A DNA stretch of 39,391 bases from DASVLX01 sp035552275 (lineage in GTDB: Bacteria > Actinomycetota > Actinomycetes > Mycobacteriales > Pseudonocardiaceae), in the NCBI GenBank assembly GCA_035552275.1, contig DASZLR010000244.1, positions 1 to 39,391 of the forward strand, read 5' to 3'. The notes beneath the pieces are model-generated. The model did not search any database, was not told where the DNA came from, and saw nothing but the letters and a program-made list of their open reading frames with translations. The position numbers and the translations under genes are program-made. Each line of letters begins with the position of its first letter. Within the stretch, counting starts at the first letter, position 1. Below are positions 8,301-17,600 of the stretch, piece by piece.

Positions 8301-8306
8301 ATCTTG
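8301..8306 (-). promoter_or_regulatory. -10 hexamer, possible leaderless promoter (methyltransferase)
   Basis: Reads CAAGAT on the minus strand, six bases before the GTG at 8294 and directly next to the stop of the upstream gene. Confidence 0.35.
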
Positions 8307-9398
8307 CTACGAGTCGATCGTGACCCGCACGTCCGACGCCTGGCGCACGTCGCCCACCCGCCGTGCCTCGTCCTCGACGCACCGGCGCGTGTCACTGGCC
8401 AGCCGCTCGAACGGCGTCACCCGCACCTCGACATCCGTCTTGCCGGCCTTGCGCACTCGCCAGGTGCCGACGATCTCGCCGCCCACCAGCAGCGCGCCCG
8501 GATTGCCCAGCACGCCCCACAACGCCTTGTGCCGGGACTTGTCCGGCAGCAGCAACATCCGGTCCCGGGCCTGGAGGAATGGGTCGGACGGCGGCAGCAG
8601 CCGGACCAGCCGGGGCGTCGGCGCGGCGCGCAGCGCCTCAATCCGGTCCGCCGGCAGCCACGCCGATCGCCCGTCGATCAGCACTTCGGCCAGGCCATTC
8701 GGCCAGGCCGGACGCGCGGCGGTTTGCGAGGTGCCGAGGAACTTGGCCGCGTCGGCCGGTGTCGCCGGGCCGAGCAACCGCAGATACGCCGACACCACCG
8801 CGTCCGTGCCGGTCGCGTTCTCGGGCACGCCGGGCCAGCCGTCGATCGGCACGAAGCTGGTGGCCTGGCCGGCCACCAGCAACCGCGCCCCGCCCGGCAG
8901 CCCGGCCTGCTGCAACAGCGCGCCGGAGATGTGCCGGGACTGGCAGACCTTGCACCAGTAGGTCAGCGGTTCCGGAATCCGCGCGCTCACCTGCCCGCTC
9001 AGCTCGCCCTTGCGGATCGGGCTGGTCCGGCCGGCGAGGATCTTGTTGATCGCGGTCGCCGTCGCGGTGAACGCGGCGATGCCCAGCTTCGCGCCGTCCT
9101 TGATCGCGCCGGTGGCGATTCGGGTGGACGCGTCGGCGTCGGACATCGGCCACAGCGCGGCGGCCAGCGCGGGCAGATCGGCGGTGCGGTGCAGGTGTGG
9201 TGCGCCGCGCGTCGACCAGACCAGCGACAGCGAGTCGTCGGGTGTGGCACGGCGGGCGGCGAGGGCCAGCGCCGCTGAGCCATAGGGCGTGTCCTGCACA
9301 CCCAGCGACAGGACCGGCGGCGAGCCGCCGGCCCCGTCGAACTGGTGCGCCGCCACCCGGTACGCGAGTACCCGTGCCCGATCAACGTCGATCATCAC
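8307..9398 (-). CDS. Winged-helix DNA-binding protein, AlkZ-like (HTH_42) family
   Basis: A 363-residue protein that looks like the HTH_42/AlkZ-type winged-helix family, some members of which are DNA glycosylases removing bulky or alkylated bases. The opening DRARVLAYRVAAHQF, the LSLGVQDTP segment (position of the family's catalytic Gln-containing motif) and LVWSTRGAPHLHR (near 78-90) match. The C-terminal half has a beta-barrel-like block (LLPPSDPFLQARDR and VLGNPGALLVGGEIVG). The catalytic Q-x-Q or Q-x-D of proven glycosylases is not clear here, since Gln is followed directly by Asp. Enzymatic activity is therefore unproven. The start is GTG 9396-9398 (or ATG 9393-9395), six bases after a TATTGT hexamer. 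Confidence 0.75.
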   Translation of the reverse strand: MMIDVDRARVLAYRVAAHQFDGAGGSPPVLSLGVQDTPYGSAALALAARRATPDDSLSLVWSTRGAPHLHRTADLPALAAALWPMSDADASTRIATGAIKDGAKLGIAAFTATATAINKILAGRTSPIRKGELSGQVSARIPEPLTYWCKVCQSRHISGALLQQAGLPGGARLLVAGQATSFVPIDGWPGVPENATGTDAVVSAYLRLLGPATPADAAKFLGTSQTAARPAWPNGLAEVLIDGRSAWLPADRIEALRAAPTPRLVRLLPPSDPFLQARDRMLLLPDKSRHKALWGVLGNPGALLVGGEIVGTWRVRKAGKTDVEVRVTPFERLASDTRRCVEDEARRVGDVRQASDVRVTIDS

Positions 9399-9404
9399 GG
9401 CCCG

Positions 9405-9410
9405 ACAATA
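9405..9410 (-). promoter_or_regulatory. -10 hexamer of a leaderless promoter (AlkZ-like gene)
   Basis: Reads TATTGT on the minus strand, exactly six bases before the GTG at 9398, which it supports as the start over the adjacent ATG. Confidence 0.5.
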
Positions 9411-9430
9411 GGCAGGCCGGCTGACATCGC

Positions 9431-9622
9431 TCAGGCGTGGGCGGGCACCTCGTCCTTCAGCGCCGCGCGCAGCCCGGCCCGCAGTTCCGGACCATCGGTG
9501 TGGCCATGTACCGACACGGCGTGTTCGGCGGCGGCCCGCAGCACCTCGTCCTCCTGGCCGGCGATGGTCAGCGTGCAGTTGCTCTCGCTGGGCTGCTCAC
9601 GGCAGTCGATGACCTTCCGCAT
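9431..9622 (-). CDS. DUF1059 small protein
   Basis: A 63-residue protein. The opening MRKVIDCREQPSESNCTLTI, a central EVLRAAAEHAVSVHGH and an ending around LRAALKDE are the standard DUF1059 layout, with two conserved Cys residues (7 and 16) and a His-rich turn. The family has no established function; the paired Cys and His residues suggest metal or redox chemistry (inference). The Shine-Dalgarno GAAGGAG precedes the ATG, and the gene lies 12 bp after the stop of the methyltransferase remnant, so they are probably co-transcribed. Confidence 0.9.
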   Translation of the reverse strand: MRKVIDCREQPSESNCTLTIAGQEDEVLRAAAEHAVSVHGHTDGPELRAGLRAALKDEVPAHA

Positions 9623-9634
9623 CTCTTCACTCCT

Positions 9635-10141
9635 TCACGGTCGTGCTTCGAGCACGAGATTGAACGGGGTTTCGGTCGCTCGCCGGAACCTGGTGAATCC
9701 GGCATCGCGGACGATCTCGCCGAGCCGGGCCTCGCCGGCCTGCGCGCCGAGCGCGGTGCCGACGTCCTGCGACAGCGAGGCGGGCGTGCAGACCAACGTG
9801 GACGCCGAGTACATCAGCCGCCCGAGTGGGTTCAGGTTGTCCGAGACGTCGTCGTTGGCGAACGGCTCGACCATCATCACCCTGCCGTTCTCGGCCAGTG
9901 CCTCGCGGGCGAAGGCCGGTTTGCGGGCCGCCTCGATCGACGGGTCGTGGTAGTCGTAGCCGATGAATGTGCTGTTCGGGAAGTCCTGCGCCATCAGCAT
10001 GGTGGAATGGCCGAAACCGCAGCCGATGTCCGCTACCCGGCCGCCCGCGGCCAGCTTCTCGGTGACACCGGCCAGCGCCGGCAGCCAGATGACCACTGTG
10101 CCGATGAACTCATTGAGCCTGTCATCGTTGACCGCTCTCAT
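9635..10141 (-). CDS. Truncated, internally deleted SAM methyltransferase (probable remnant)
   Basis: A 168-residue ORF matching two separated blocks of the C-terminal catalytic domain of a larger (about 350-residue) actinobacterial methyltransferase. Block 1 has motif I (VADIGCGFGHSTMLMAQ) and the strand-2 acid (YDYHDPSIEAAR). Block 2 has VMMVEPFANDDVSDNLNP, the conserved TLVCTPASLSQDVG and the C-terminus ETPFNLVLEARP. In relatives roughly 50-60 residues, carrying motifs II-IV, lie between SIEAAR and REAL; here they are missing in frame. The N-terminal winged-helix domain is also absent. The start ATG 10139-10141 follows a good Shine-Dalgarno (GGCGGAGG), so it is probably still translated. 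Without the middle strands it is unlikely to be an active methyltransferase. Confidence 0.75.
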   Translation of the reverse strand: MRAVNDDRLNEFIGTVVIWLPALAGVTEKLAAGGRVADIGCGFGHSTMLMAQDFPNSTFIGYDYHDPSIEAARKPAFAREALAENGRVMMVEPFANDDVSDNLNPLGRLMYSASTLVCTPASLSQDVGTALGAQAGEARLGEIVRDAGFTRFRRATETPFNLVLEARP

Positions 10142-10230
10142 CTCGTAACCTCCGCCTTGACTCAACTCGCGAGGGGGTCGACAGTAAATACGCACTTCGC
10201 GCATTTGGCCAGCTCACAGGCGGTGTCGCC

Positions 10231-10983
10231 ATGGTTACGGTTGAGCGTTTCGGGCGAGCCGTTCGACTCCTCGACGACCTGGGCGGTCTGGACGACCCGG
10301 CCGGGTTCCCTGATCTCGTGCTGCCCGCGCTCGCGGATCTGGTCGGCTGCGATGTGGTGACCTACAACGAGATCAGCCTGTCGCCTCGGGCGGTCCGTTA
10401 CCAGGACTTCCCGCACGGCGCGTTGGCGCCGGCCAGCGGCCAGGTGTTCGCCCAGCTCGTCCACCAGCACCCATTGGTCAATTACTACCAGCGGACCGGC
10501 GATCCTCGGCCGGTGAAGATCTCCGATTTTCTAGATCGACGCCGTTTTCACGCCCTCGGCCTGTACGCGGAATTCTTCGCGAAAATTCCGGTGGATTATC
10601 AGCTGGCGGTGACGGTGTCCGACCCTCGGCAGGTCGTCATCGGGATCGCGCTGAACCGGTCCGGCATGGACTTCGCCGAGTCGGACCGGGAAATCCTGGC
10701 GACCCTGCGCGGCCCGCTGCTGACCGGGCTGCTCCGGGCGAGAACTCGGGCCCGAACCCGCCGCGCGCTGCGTGTGGCGGAGGTCGACGGGCTCGCTGGC
10801 CTGACGCCCGGCGAGCGCCGGGTGCTGGAAATGGTGGCGCTGGGCCGCACCAACCAGGCGATCGCGCACCTGCTGGAGGTGAGCCCACGGACCGTCGCCA
10901 AGCATTTGGAGCACACCTACCGAAAACTTGACGTCGACAATCGGGCGGCGGCCGTCGCACGGCTGGCCCGGAACGACCCGTAG
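10231..10983 (+). CDS. LuxR-family transcriptional regulator
   Basis: A 250-residue regulator with a roughly 170-residue N-terminal sensor region of GAF-like alpha/beta character (LVGCDVVTYNEISL, VDYQLAVTVSD) and a C-terminal LuxR helix-turn-helix. In the HTH, LTPGERRVLEMVALGRTNQA and VSPRTVAKHLEHTYRKLDV are the recognition elements (about 190-245). The ATG follows AGGCGG by seven bases. It is divergent from the methyltransferase-remnant/DUF1059 operon across 89 bp, the natural target. The signal sensed is unknown. A 15-bp tandem duplication begins at the last base of its TAG stop. Confidence 0.9.
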   Translation: MVTVERFGRAVRLLDDLGGLDDPAGFPDLVLPALADLVGCDVVTYNEISLSPRAVRYQDFPHGALAPASGQVFAQLVHQHPLVNYYQRTGDPRPVKISDFLDRRRFHALGLYAEFFAKIPVDYQLAVTVSDPRQVVIGIALNRSGMDFAESDREILATLRGPLLTGLLRARTRARTRRALRVAEVDGLAGLTPGERRVLEMVALGRTNQAIAHLLEVSPRTVAKHLEHTYRKLDVDNRAAAVARLARNDP

Positions 10984-11012
10984 CGCCAACCAGCCGAGCG
11001 CCAACCAGCCGG
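10983..11012. repeat. 15-bp tandem duplication directly after a stop codon
   Basis: GCGCCAACCAGCCGA is followed by GCGCCAACCAGCCGG. The first base is the G of the LuxR gene's TAG stop. Confidence 0.9.
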
Positions 11013-11025
11013 GGCGCCGCCATGC

Positions 11026-11031
11026 GACGAT
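11026..11031 (+). promoter_or_regulatory. -10 hexamer of a leaderless promoter (FAD monooxygenase)
   Basis: GACGAT lies exactly six bases before the GTG at 11038. It keeps A2 and T6 of the TANNNT core but not T1. Confidence 0.4.
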
Positions 11032-11037
11032 GCGTCG

Positions 11038-12213
11038 GTGGCAGGTTCGGGGGAAGCGATCGTCGTCGGGGCCGGCATCGGCGGGTTGGCGGCTGCTGTC
11101 GGGCTGCGCCGAGCGGGCTGGCGGGTGCGGGTGTTCGAGCGGGCCGCGACGCCCGGCGAGGTCGGCGCCGGCATCTCGCTGTGGTCGAACGCGCTGGCGG
11201 CGCTGGCCGAACTGCGGGTCGGCCAGGCCATCCGCGATGCCGGCACCATGCAGGGCTCCGGCGGCTTGCGCACGCCCAGCGGCCGATGGCTGTCCCAGGC
11301 GTCCGGCGCGGCCATCCGCGAGCACAGCGACCTCTCGATTCTGCTGGTGCACCGCGCTGAACTGCACCGACAGCTCCGCGACGCCCTGCCCGCCGACGTG
11401 ATCACCGCCGGCGCGAACGTGCTGGCGGTCAACGTAGACGGCACCGTACAGTACACAGTGGACAATGAGCGACACGAGACGGCAGCCGATCTTGTCGTCG
11501 GCGCGGATGGACTGCGCAGTGTGGTTCGGCAGTCGCTGTGGCCGGCGACGCCGCAGCCGCGCTACGCCGGATTCACCGCCTGGCGTGGCGTCACCGAGAA
11601 ACCGTTCGCGCTGGCGGCGCAGTCCGAGACGTGGGGGAGCGGTTCGGAAGTCGGGCTGACGCAACTGATCGACGGCCGGGTCTACTGGTTCGCCACCGGC
11701 AACCAGCCCGAGGGCGTGCGCACCGGCGACGAGCACGCCGAAGCACTGCGCCGGTTCGGCGGCTGGCACGAGCCGATCGGCGACGTCATCCGCGCCACCG
11801 CGCCGGAAGCCGTGCTGCGGCACGACATCTACCAGCAACCGCGCCCGCTGTCGGCGTTCGCGCGTGGCCGGGTCGCGTTGCTCGGCGACGCCGCACACGC
11901 CATCACGCCGAATCTCGGCCAGGGCGCGTGCCTGGCGTTGGAGGACGCGGTGGTGCTCGCCGCCGAGTTGACTCGGACCGATGACGTGCCCTCTGCGCTG
12001 CGCCGATACGACGCCGTCCGTCGGCCAAGGGCGCAGCGACTGTCCACAACGTCCCATAGGCTCGCCCGGATGATCCAGACCCGCAGTCCGGTCGTCGTCG
12101 GGCTGAGGTCCGCGCTCGCCGTCGTGGTGCCGGCCAAGCTCGGCGCAGCCGGCCTGGCCCGCCGGGTCGCCTGGACCGCGCCGGTTATCGACGGAACCGG
12201 AACCGGCCGATGA
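11038..12213 (+). CDS. FAD-dependent aromatic-type monooxygenase (PHBH fold)
   Basis: A 391-residue group A flavoprotein hydroxylase. The N-terminal dinucleotide motif is AIVVGAGIGGLAAAVGLRRA (GxGxxG at about 11-16). The central DG motif is LVVGADGLRSVVR. The FAD ribityl motif is GRVALLGDAAHAITPNLGQG near residue 280. These enzymes use NAD(P)H and oxygen to hydroxylate aromatic or polyketide-like substrates. No partner pathway is nearby, so the substrate is open. The GTG start is six bases after GACGAT and has no Shine-Dalgarno. Its 3' end overlaps the convergent KAP NTPase gene by 29 bp. Confidence 0.92.
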   Translation: MAGSGEAIVVGAGIGGLAAAVGLRRAGWRVRVFERAATPGEVGAGISLWSNALAALAELRVGQAIRDAGTMQGSGGLRTPSGRWLSQASGAAIREHSDLSILLVHRAELHRQLRDALPADVITAGANVLAVNVDGTVQYTVDNERHETAADLVVGADGLRSVVRQSLWPATPQPRYAGFTAWRGVTEKPFALAAQSETWGSGSEVGLTQLIDGRVYWFATGNQPEGVRTGDEHAEALRRFGGWHEPIGDVIRATAPEAVLRHDIYQQPRPLSAFARGRVALLGDAAHAITPNLGQGACLALEDAVVLAAELTRTDDVPSALRRYDAVRRPRAQRLSTTSHRLARMIQTRSPVVVGLRSALAVVVPAKLGAAGLARRVAWTAPVIDGTGTGR

Positions 12214-14695
12214 TCCCGATCCAGTCGGCCAATCCGGACATGTCGACCTGTTTGAACGGCGGATGCCGGTCCAGCCAGTCGATCAGCACGCCGATCTGAT
12301 CCAGCGCGTCCAGTTCCCGCAGCACATCCGCCAGAGACCGCGGCTTGATCGGCTGACGAGTCAGGTAGGGCAGCAGCACGTCGGCGAGCTTCGGCAGCCC
12401 GGTCGCGACGGCGAGCAGAATCGCGACCTGACCGTCACCCGGCACCGTCCAGCCCCGGTTCACGCCCATCGACTTGGCCAGCAAGTAGGTGTTGACGAAT
12501 CGTTTGACCGCTCGCGGAGTCGAGCCGATCAATTCGGCGGCCGGCTCCACGATCGCCATTTCGTCATCGGTCACCGCGAGCGCGCGAACCGCCAGCGAAC
12601 GAGCCGACGTCCGCTGGGTGCTGCCCAGCGATTTGACCACCTTCCGGAACTCGGCCACCTCAAGTGGCCGAACGTCCGGTGCGACTCCGTCGCGGTCACT
12701 GGGCTGGTCGGAGAAGTCGGTGACCAGGCTCGGGGTAAGGAACCCGCGCAACATCCCCTGGCGGACGTCGACCGGCAGCGCCGGCATCCGGAACGGGACC
12801 TGGAAGATCTTCTCCAAGTAGTCCTCGGGCTGGGCGCCGTTGCCAGCGAGTTGGCTGTAGTGCTGCTTCAGCGAGCTTTCCAACCATCGCGGGTCCACCC
12901 CGACCACGACCACGAACAGCGGGAACGCCAGCAGCAGGTGCACGGCTTCCAGCACCTTGATCACCAGGTCCGTGGGACAGCGGTCCAGGTCATCGATGTA
13001 CAGCACGATCCGATCGATCGCGTACTCGTCTGGCACGGCGCTGCCGGGATTGGCGTGCTGCGCGGCCACCAGTTGGGACAGCCGTTCGAGATCCCGCCGG
13101 ACCAGCGCGGGCACGCCGAGATGGCTGCGGTAATCCTCGCTCGCCAACCGATCGGCGATGAACTCGCCCAGAACCCGCCGTGGCGTGCTGGCCGCCAGCT
13201 TGGTCCGCAAGTCGTCCAGTGTGGACCGTGCGTCCGCGAGTTGCCGCTCGGCGTCGGCGACCTCCTCGCGCTGTTTGGCTTCCTCGGCTGCCAACTGTGA
13301 TTCGGCCTCGGCCAGCTTCTTGGTCGCGGTGCGGATCACGTTGCCGGCGAGCCTGACATACCCGGCGATGCTGGCGATCACACTCGCCACCGTCGCGGCA
13401 GCCGCCGCCAGCCCGGTGGGATTCACGAGCTGCAAGACCAGCAGCACCGCCGGTGTGATGAGCAATAGCAGTACCGCGACGAGGTTGTGCCAGCCGCCGG
13501 TCCGCAGCGGCGTGAGGACCGCGCCGGCTCCGCGTAGGGCGTCCCGCGCCTGGCGCAGTCCGGCGGTGAGTTCTTCGGCGCGTTCACCCACGATCTCGAC
13601 GCCGGTCGTGTCGGCGATCTGCTGAATAAGTTCCGGCGACGGCCGCCAGCCGGCGAATGGATCTTTCCGGCGTCGCTCTTCGAGTTCGGCGACATTCGCC
13701 CGCCGCTGGGTAACGAGCTGTTCGGCCTTGTCCTGCTTGGCTTGGGCGCCCTGCACCTCGTTGATCCAGTACTGTCGCCGGCGTTCGATCAGGTGGTCGC
13801 TGTCGTCGCCGGAGCGCCGCAGGTTGCGGAACAGGTGTTCCAGCAGACTGGCCCACAGGTCGCCGCCGACGTACTGCCAGGCATTGAACTCGATCTGCAC
13901 GATGTGCCGGTGGAACGGATCAGCGCCGGCCACTGAATTGACTCGGCGTTGCAGGCTGCGCAGGAAATAGCTTTTGCCCGCGCCCCATTCGCCGAACAGC
14001 CCGATCGCCAGCGGCGGCGCAAGCCTGGTCGAGGCGATCAGGTACGCGAACGCGTCGACGTCCGCGCCGATACCGACCAGATCAGGCAGGCCGTCGGGCT
14101 GGTCGGGAAGATAACTGGGCAATTCGACCTGTGGCGGCTGGTAAGGAAACCGCTGCCGTAGATAGTCCTTATAGGACATTCTGCTGGTGAGGTAGTACTC
14201 CGCGTACTCCGTGATCAGCCGGTCGACCTGGACCCGACGATCCGCGAGTTCGTTCCGAAGAGATATCATCGCCGATGATCGAGTGCCCAACAGACGGCCG
14301 AAAATATCCCGCAAGGAAGCCAAACCGTTCGCGCTCGTCCGGTAGAGGTCGCGGCCAAGGAAGAACATAACGTCGATCTGATCTTCCAGCGTCGGCAATC
14401 GGTCGCCGGGAACCTTGTCCATCACGGTGAGCAACTGGTCGGCGGACGGCGGTTCAAAGCCGTCTCGGCGCAGGATCGCGCCAGGTGGAATGTCGAAGTG
14501 CTCCAACAGGTCCCGCGCCGGGTTGCCGCGCAGATCGGCCAGCATGATCCCGGCGAGTAGATCGGCCGAGTTGACCTGGACCTGGTATGGATCCTCGGTG
14601 CCGTAGCGGCCCATCGCCGTCGCCCATGCCCAGCGAAAAGCCGCCTTGGCCGGCGCGTCGAGATCCCGCCATCGCGAGTCTCCGGCCTTCGTCAC
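12185..14695 (-). CDS. Membrane KAP-family P-loop NTPase with Clp_N-like N-terminal domain
   Basis: An 836-residue protein. Residues about 9-80 (ADLLAGIMLADLRGNPARDL, then a helix ending FDIPPGAIL) look like a Clp N-domain repeat, normally a protein-binding module of AAA+ unfoldases. The KAP P-loop domain follows, with Walker A GLFGEWGAGKS (233-242) and Walker B IVLYIDDLDRC (563-573). As in KAP proteins generally, the P-loop domain is split by two membrane helices (about 405-424 and 426-446). These are flanked by coiled coils (about 300-340 and 455-500), and VVVGVDPRWL (596-605) follows as a sensor-like element. Known KAP proteins include phage-exclusion factor PifA. The GTG start overlaps the upstream STAND gene's TGA by four bases (GTGA), so the two are translationally coupled. 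The C-terminal FRFRR end overlaps the FAD monooxygenase gene by 29 bp. Confidence 0.88.
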   Translation of the reverse strand: MTKAGDSRWRDLDAPAKAAFRWAWATAMGRYGTEDPYQVQVNSADLLAGIMLADLRGNPARDLLEHFDIPPGAILRRDGFEPPSADQLLTVMDKVPGDRLPTLEDQIDVMFFLGRDLYRTSANGLASLRDIFGRLLGTRSSAMISLRNELADRRVQVDRLITEYAEYYLTSRMSYKDYLRQRFPYQPPQVELPSYLPDQPDGLPDLVGIGADVDAFAYLIASTRLAPPLAIGLFGEWGAGKSYFLRSLQRRVNSVAGADPFHRHIVQIEFNAWQYVGGDLWASLLEHLFRNLRRSGDDSDHLIERRRQYWINEVQGAQAKQDKAEQLVTQRRANVAELEERRRKDPFAGWRPSPELIQQIADTTGVEIVGERAEELTAGLRQARDALRGAGAVLTPLRTGGWHNLVAVLLLLITPAVLLVLQLVNPTGLAAAAATVASVIASIAGYVRLAGNVIRTATKKLAEAESQLAAEEAKQREEVADAERQLADARSTLDDLRTKLAASTPRRVLGEFIADRLASEDYRSHLGVPALVRRDLERLSQLVAAQHANPGSAVPDEYAIDRIVLYIDDLDRCPTDLVIKVLEAVHLLLAFPLFVVVVGVDPRWLESSLKQHYSQLAGNGAQPEDYLEKIFQVPFRMPALPVDVRQGMLRGFLTPSLVTDFSDQPSDRDGVAPDVRPLEVAEFRKVVKSLGSTQRTSARSLAVRALAVTDDEMAIVEPAAELIGSTPRAVKRFVNTYLLAKSMGVNRGWTVPGDGQVAILLAVATGLPKLADVLLPYLTRQPIKPRSLADVLRELDALDQIGVLIDWLDRHPPFKQVDMSGLADWIGIIGRFRFRR

Positions 14696-17600
14696 GTCGA
14701 CCGTCCTGGAGTCTTCCGGTGGATTCCCTGCGCGTGCGCGGCGATCTCGTCAATCTCGGCCGGCTCGAACCGGCACAGCCCCGCCGCCCACCACAGCCCC
14801 TCCGGCGTGCCGTTCATCTGGTACCCGCCGTCCGGGAACAGCACGGCCGAGGCCCCAGCCCCATCGCTTACCAGCGTGAGCAACTGCGCTCCGGTGTCTG
14901 GATCCCACAGCCTGACGGTCCCGTCCCGGCTGGTTGAGGCCAGCCATGCACCGTTTGGACCCACGGCTAGATCGGTAACCGAGCCACCATACCCGACCAA
15001 TGTGCGCAGGCGCTCGCCGCTGGCCGTGTTCCAGAGCTCGATCACCGCATCTCGACCAGCTGACGCCAGCCATGCGCCACTCGGATGTGCTGCCAGCGCA
15101 TATACCTCGGTGGACCCACGGATGATCCTGATGCGTTCACCGGACTTGACATCCCAGATGTGAATCGATCCGTCGTCGCCGGCCGAAGCTAGCCAGCCGG
15201 TGGAAGGAATCTCAACTATCGCACGGACCACTTCGAGATGTCCGGCCAGAGTGTGCGTTACCGTCCCAGATACAAGACTGATGATCTTCACTCCGGCATG
15301 GGTCGCTATGGCCAACCAGGTGCCGACCGCGCTCACCACCATCGCGCTCGCCATGCTGAAGTCGCCGTCAGTGATGTGGTAAGCATCGTCCGACGTGACG
15401 TGCCGAGAGATGAGCATACCGTTGTCCGCGATGTATCTGAGCCAGTCGCCGTCCGGGCTGAACGCCATCGCGCGGGAGTGCTTGGCACTTCGACCGATCT
15501 CGCGATAGTCGTTGCTTCTGGGTTTCCAGACATAGGCGACGCCGTCCATGCCCGTAGCAGCACACCACCTGCCGTCCGGGCTGGCTGCTACCGCGCCCAC
15601 CGAGCCGTGAGCCCAGATGACGGTCTCATTCTCGGTCACCGCCCGCAGGTCCCAGGTGCTGATCTGGCCGTCTTCAGCGGCCGAAACGAGCCACGAGCCG
15701 TCCGGACTGGCCGCCAGCATTCGGGTGGCACCCGGACCGATGTGCAGTCGTCGTTGGTCAGCTCCCGTTGCCACGTCGTATATCCGAGCCGTCGAGCCGT
15801 CGGCGACCGCGAGCCAGGAACCATCAGGGCCGAATGTCATAGCGCCGGCCGCGGCGCCTGCAACGGCGAACCCCCGCAGTCGCTGGCCACTGATGGGGTC
15901 CCAAATCCGTACCTTCTCGAAATCCGCGGTAGCCAACCATCTGCCATCGGGCGTGAAAGCTATTGAACGAACATTGCTCGTGTGCTCCTCGAACGTGCGC
16001 AGGTGGATTGCGGTGTGCGCATCCCAAACCCACACCTTCCCACCGGTCATGGTCGCGATCCACCTGCCGTCCGGGCTGATCGCCAGGCCGTTGACCAGGT
16101 GTGGGTGGCCGGTCAAGGTACAAAGGCTGGCGCCCGTGCGGGGATCCGCAACGCGCACGGTTTTGGCGTCGCCGAAGGCCAACTGGCATCCGTCGGCGCC
16201 AGCGGCAAGCACGGTTACCGGATCGTAGCCCTGCAACGTCCGAACGCACTGTCCAGAGAAATCCCAGATTCGCACTGTTTTATCATCGCTGGCAGATGCC
16301 AGCCAACCGCCATCCGGGCCGACGGCCAGCGCGCGTACCCGGTCCTCATGACCGCGGAAGGTGGCGACCTCGACTCCAGCGTCGTCCCAAAGGCGCACGG
16401 TCTTGTCATCGCCTGCCGAGATCAGCAGCCCTTGCTGTGCGCTTTCGGCCAGCGCGTGGACCGGGCCGATGTGGCCGTGGAGTGTTCGGATGGGGAGCCC
16501 GGCCTCGAAATCCCAAATGCGAATCGTACCGTCCTCGTGCCCGGTCGCGATTAGTTCTCCATCGTGGATGGCGATAACCGCCGCTACGAGCGAACGGCCC
16601 GCGAACTGTGGAACGAGTTTCGAAGACGGCATCGCGGTGCCAAAGGTACTGGCGTTCGTGAAATCCGCACCCTCCACATTGGCGTCGAGTAGGACGGCCC
16701 TGTCGAGTCGCGTGCCGGACAGGTCCGCGCCGCTCAGGTCTGCGGCAATGAGACGGGCACCTCGCAGGTCCGCGCCAGATAGATCGGCGTCTCTCAGGTC
16801 GGCTGCGTCCAACCGGGCGCTCACCAATCGCGCACCACTGAGGTTGGACCATGCGAGTCTGCGTGGCAGCACTGCGCCGCTCAGGTCCGCGCCGGATAGG
16901 TCGGAGCGGTTCAGGTTCTGCTTCGACAGGTCCTGGCCTCGGAGATCCTGTCCGGAATAGTTGACGGGAGCTGTGCTGTCGGATCCACCAAGAATCAGGA
17001 CCGCGTTCGACTTGGCCCTCGGACCAAGCTCGTTGGCGGCACCGCTCACCATGGACATTGCCCATTCGGCCGCATGCTCGCCAGCGAGATCCTTCAGGAA
17101 ATCGGCCATCAGGCGAGTCAGTGGATAATCGGCGAGCAGTGTGTCGGCGCTCACCGAGGAAGCGCCGGTTAGTGCCAGCCGAATGGTGTCAGCGAAGTAC
17201 CACTCCATCACCGACTGGTGGATGAAGGCGAATTCATCCCGTTCGGTGCGCACCAGCACCGTGCCGGAACCGACGGCATGGGCTGCCTCGCCGGCCTGCA
17301 CTTGCCAGGCCGCCAGATCCGCAACCCCTTCGGCGAGCTTGCCCAGCTCAGCCAACGGAACGCTACTGCGGCCGGTTCGCCACAGCAGCAACGCCAACTC
17401 CCGCAACGCTTCCGCGCGTTGGTCCGTCGACAACGGCTCCGCTGCGCCACGCGCGGTCTGGCGGGAGACTTCGTGTTGGAGCCAGTCAGCAAGAAGTATC
17501 TCGTACAGCCGGCCGGCGGTCATTGGCTCGGCACCTTCACCTTGCCGAGCGAGCCTGGTCAGGCTGTCCCGCCGACTCATGATGAACGTGAGCATCCGCG

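Noticed and set aside
7635..9278. 547-codon plus-strand frame across the methyltransferase and AlkZ-like genes
   Set aside because: It spans two genes and the gap between them, is rich in His/Arg/Gln/Gly, and shows no family match.
14750..16650. Repeated short DNA segments that could look like a CRISPR or minisatellite
   Set aside because: They are diverged WD40 codons (GxDDxTVRxWD) in a single open frame; there are no constant repeats with unique spacers.
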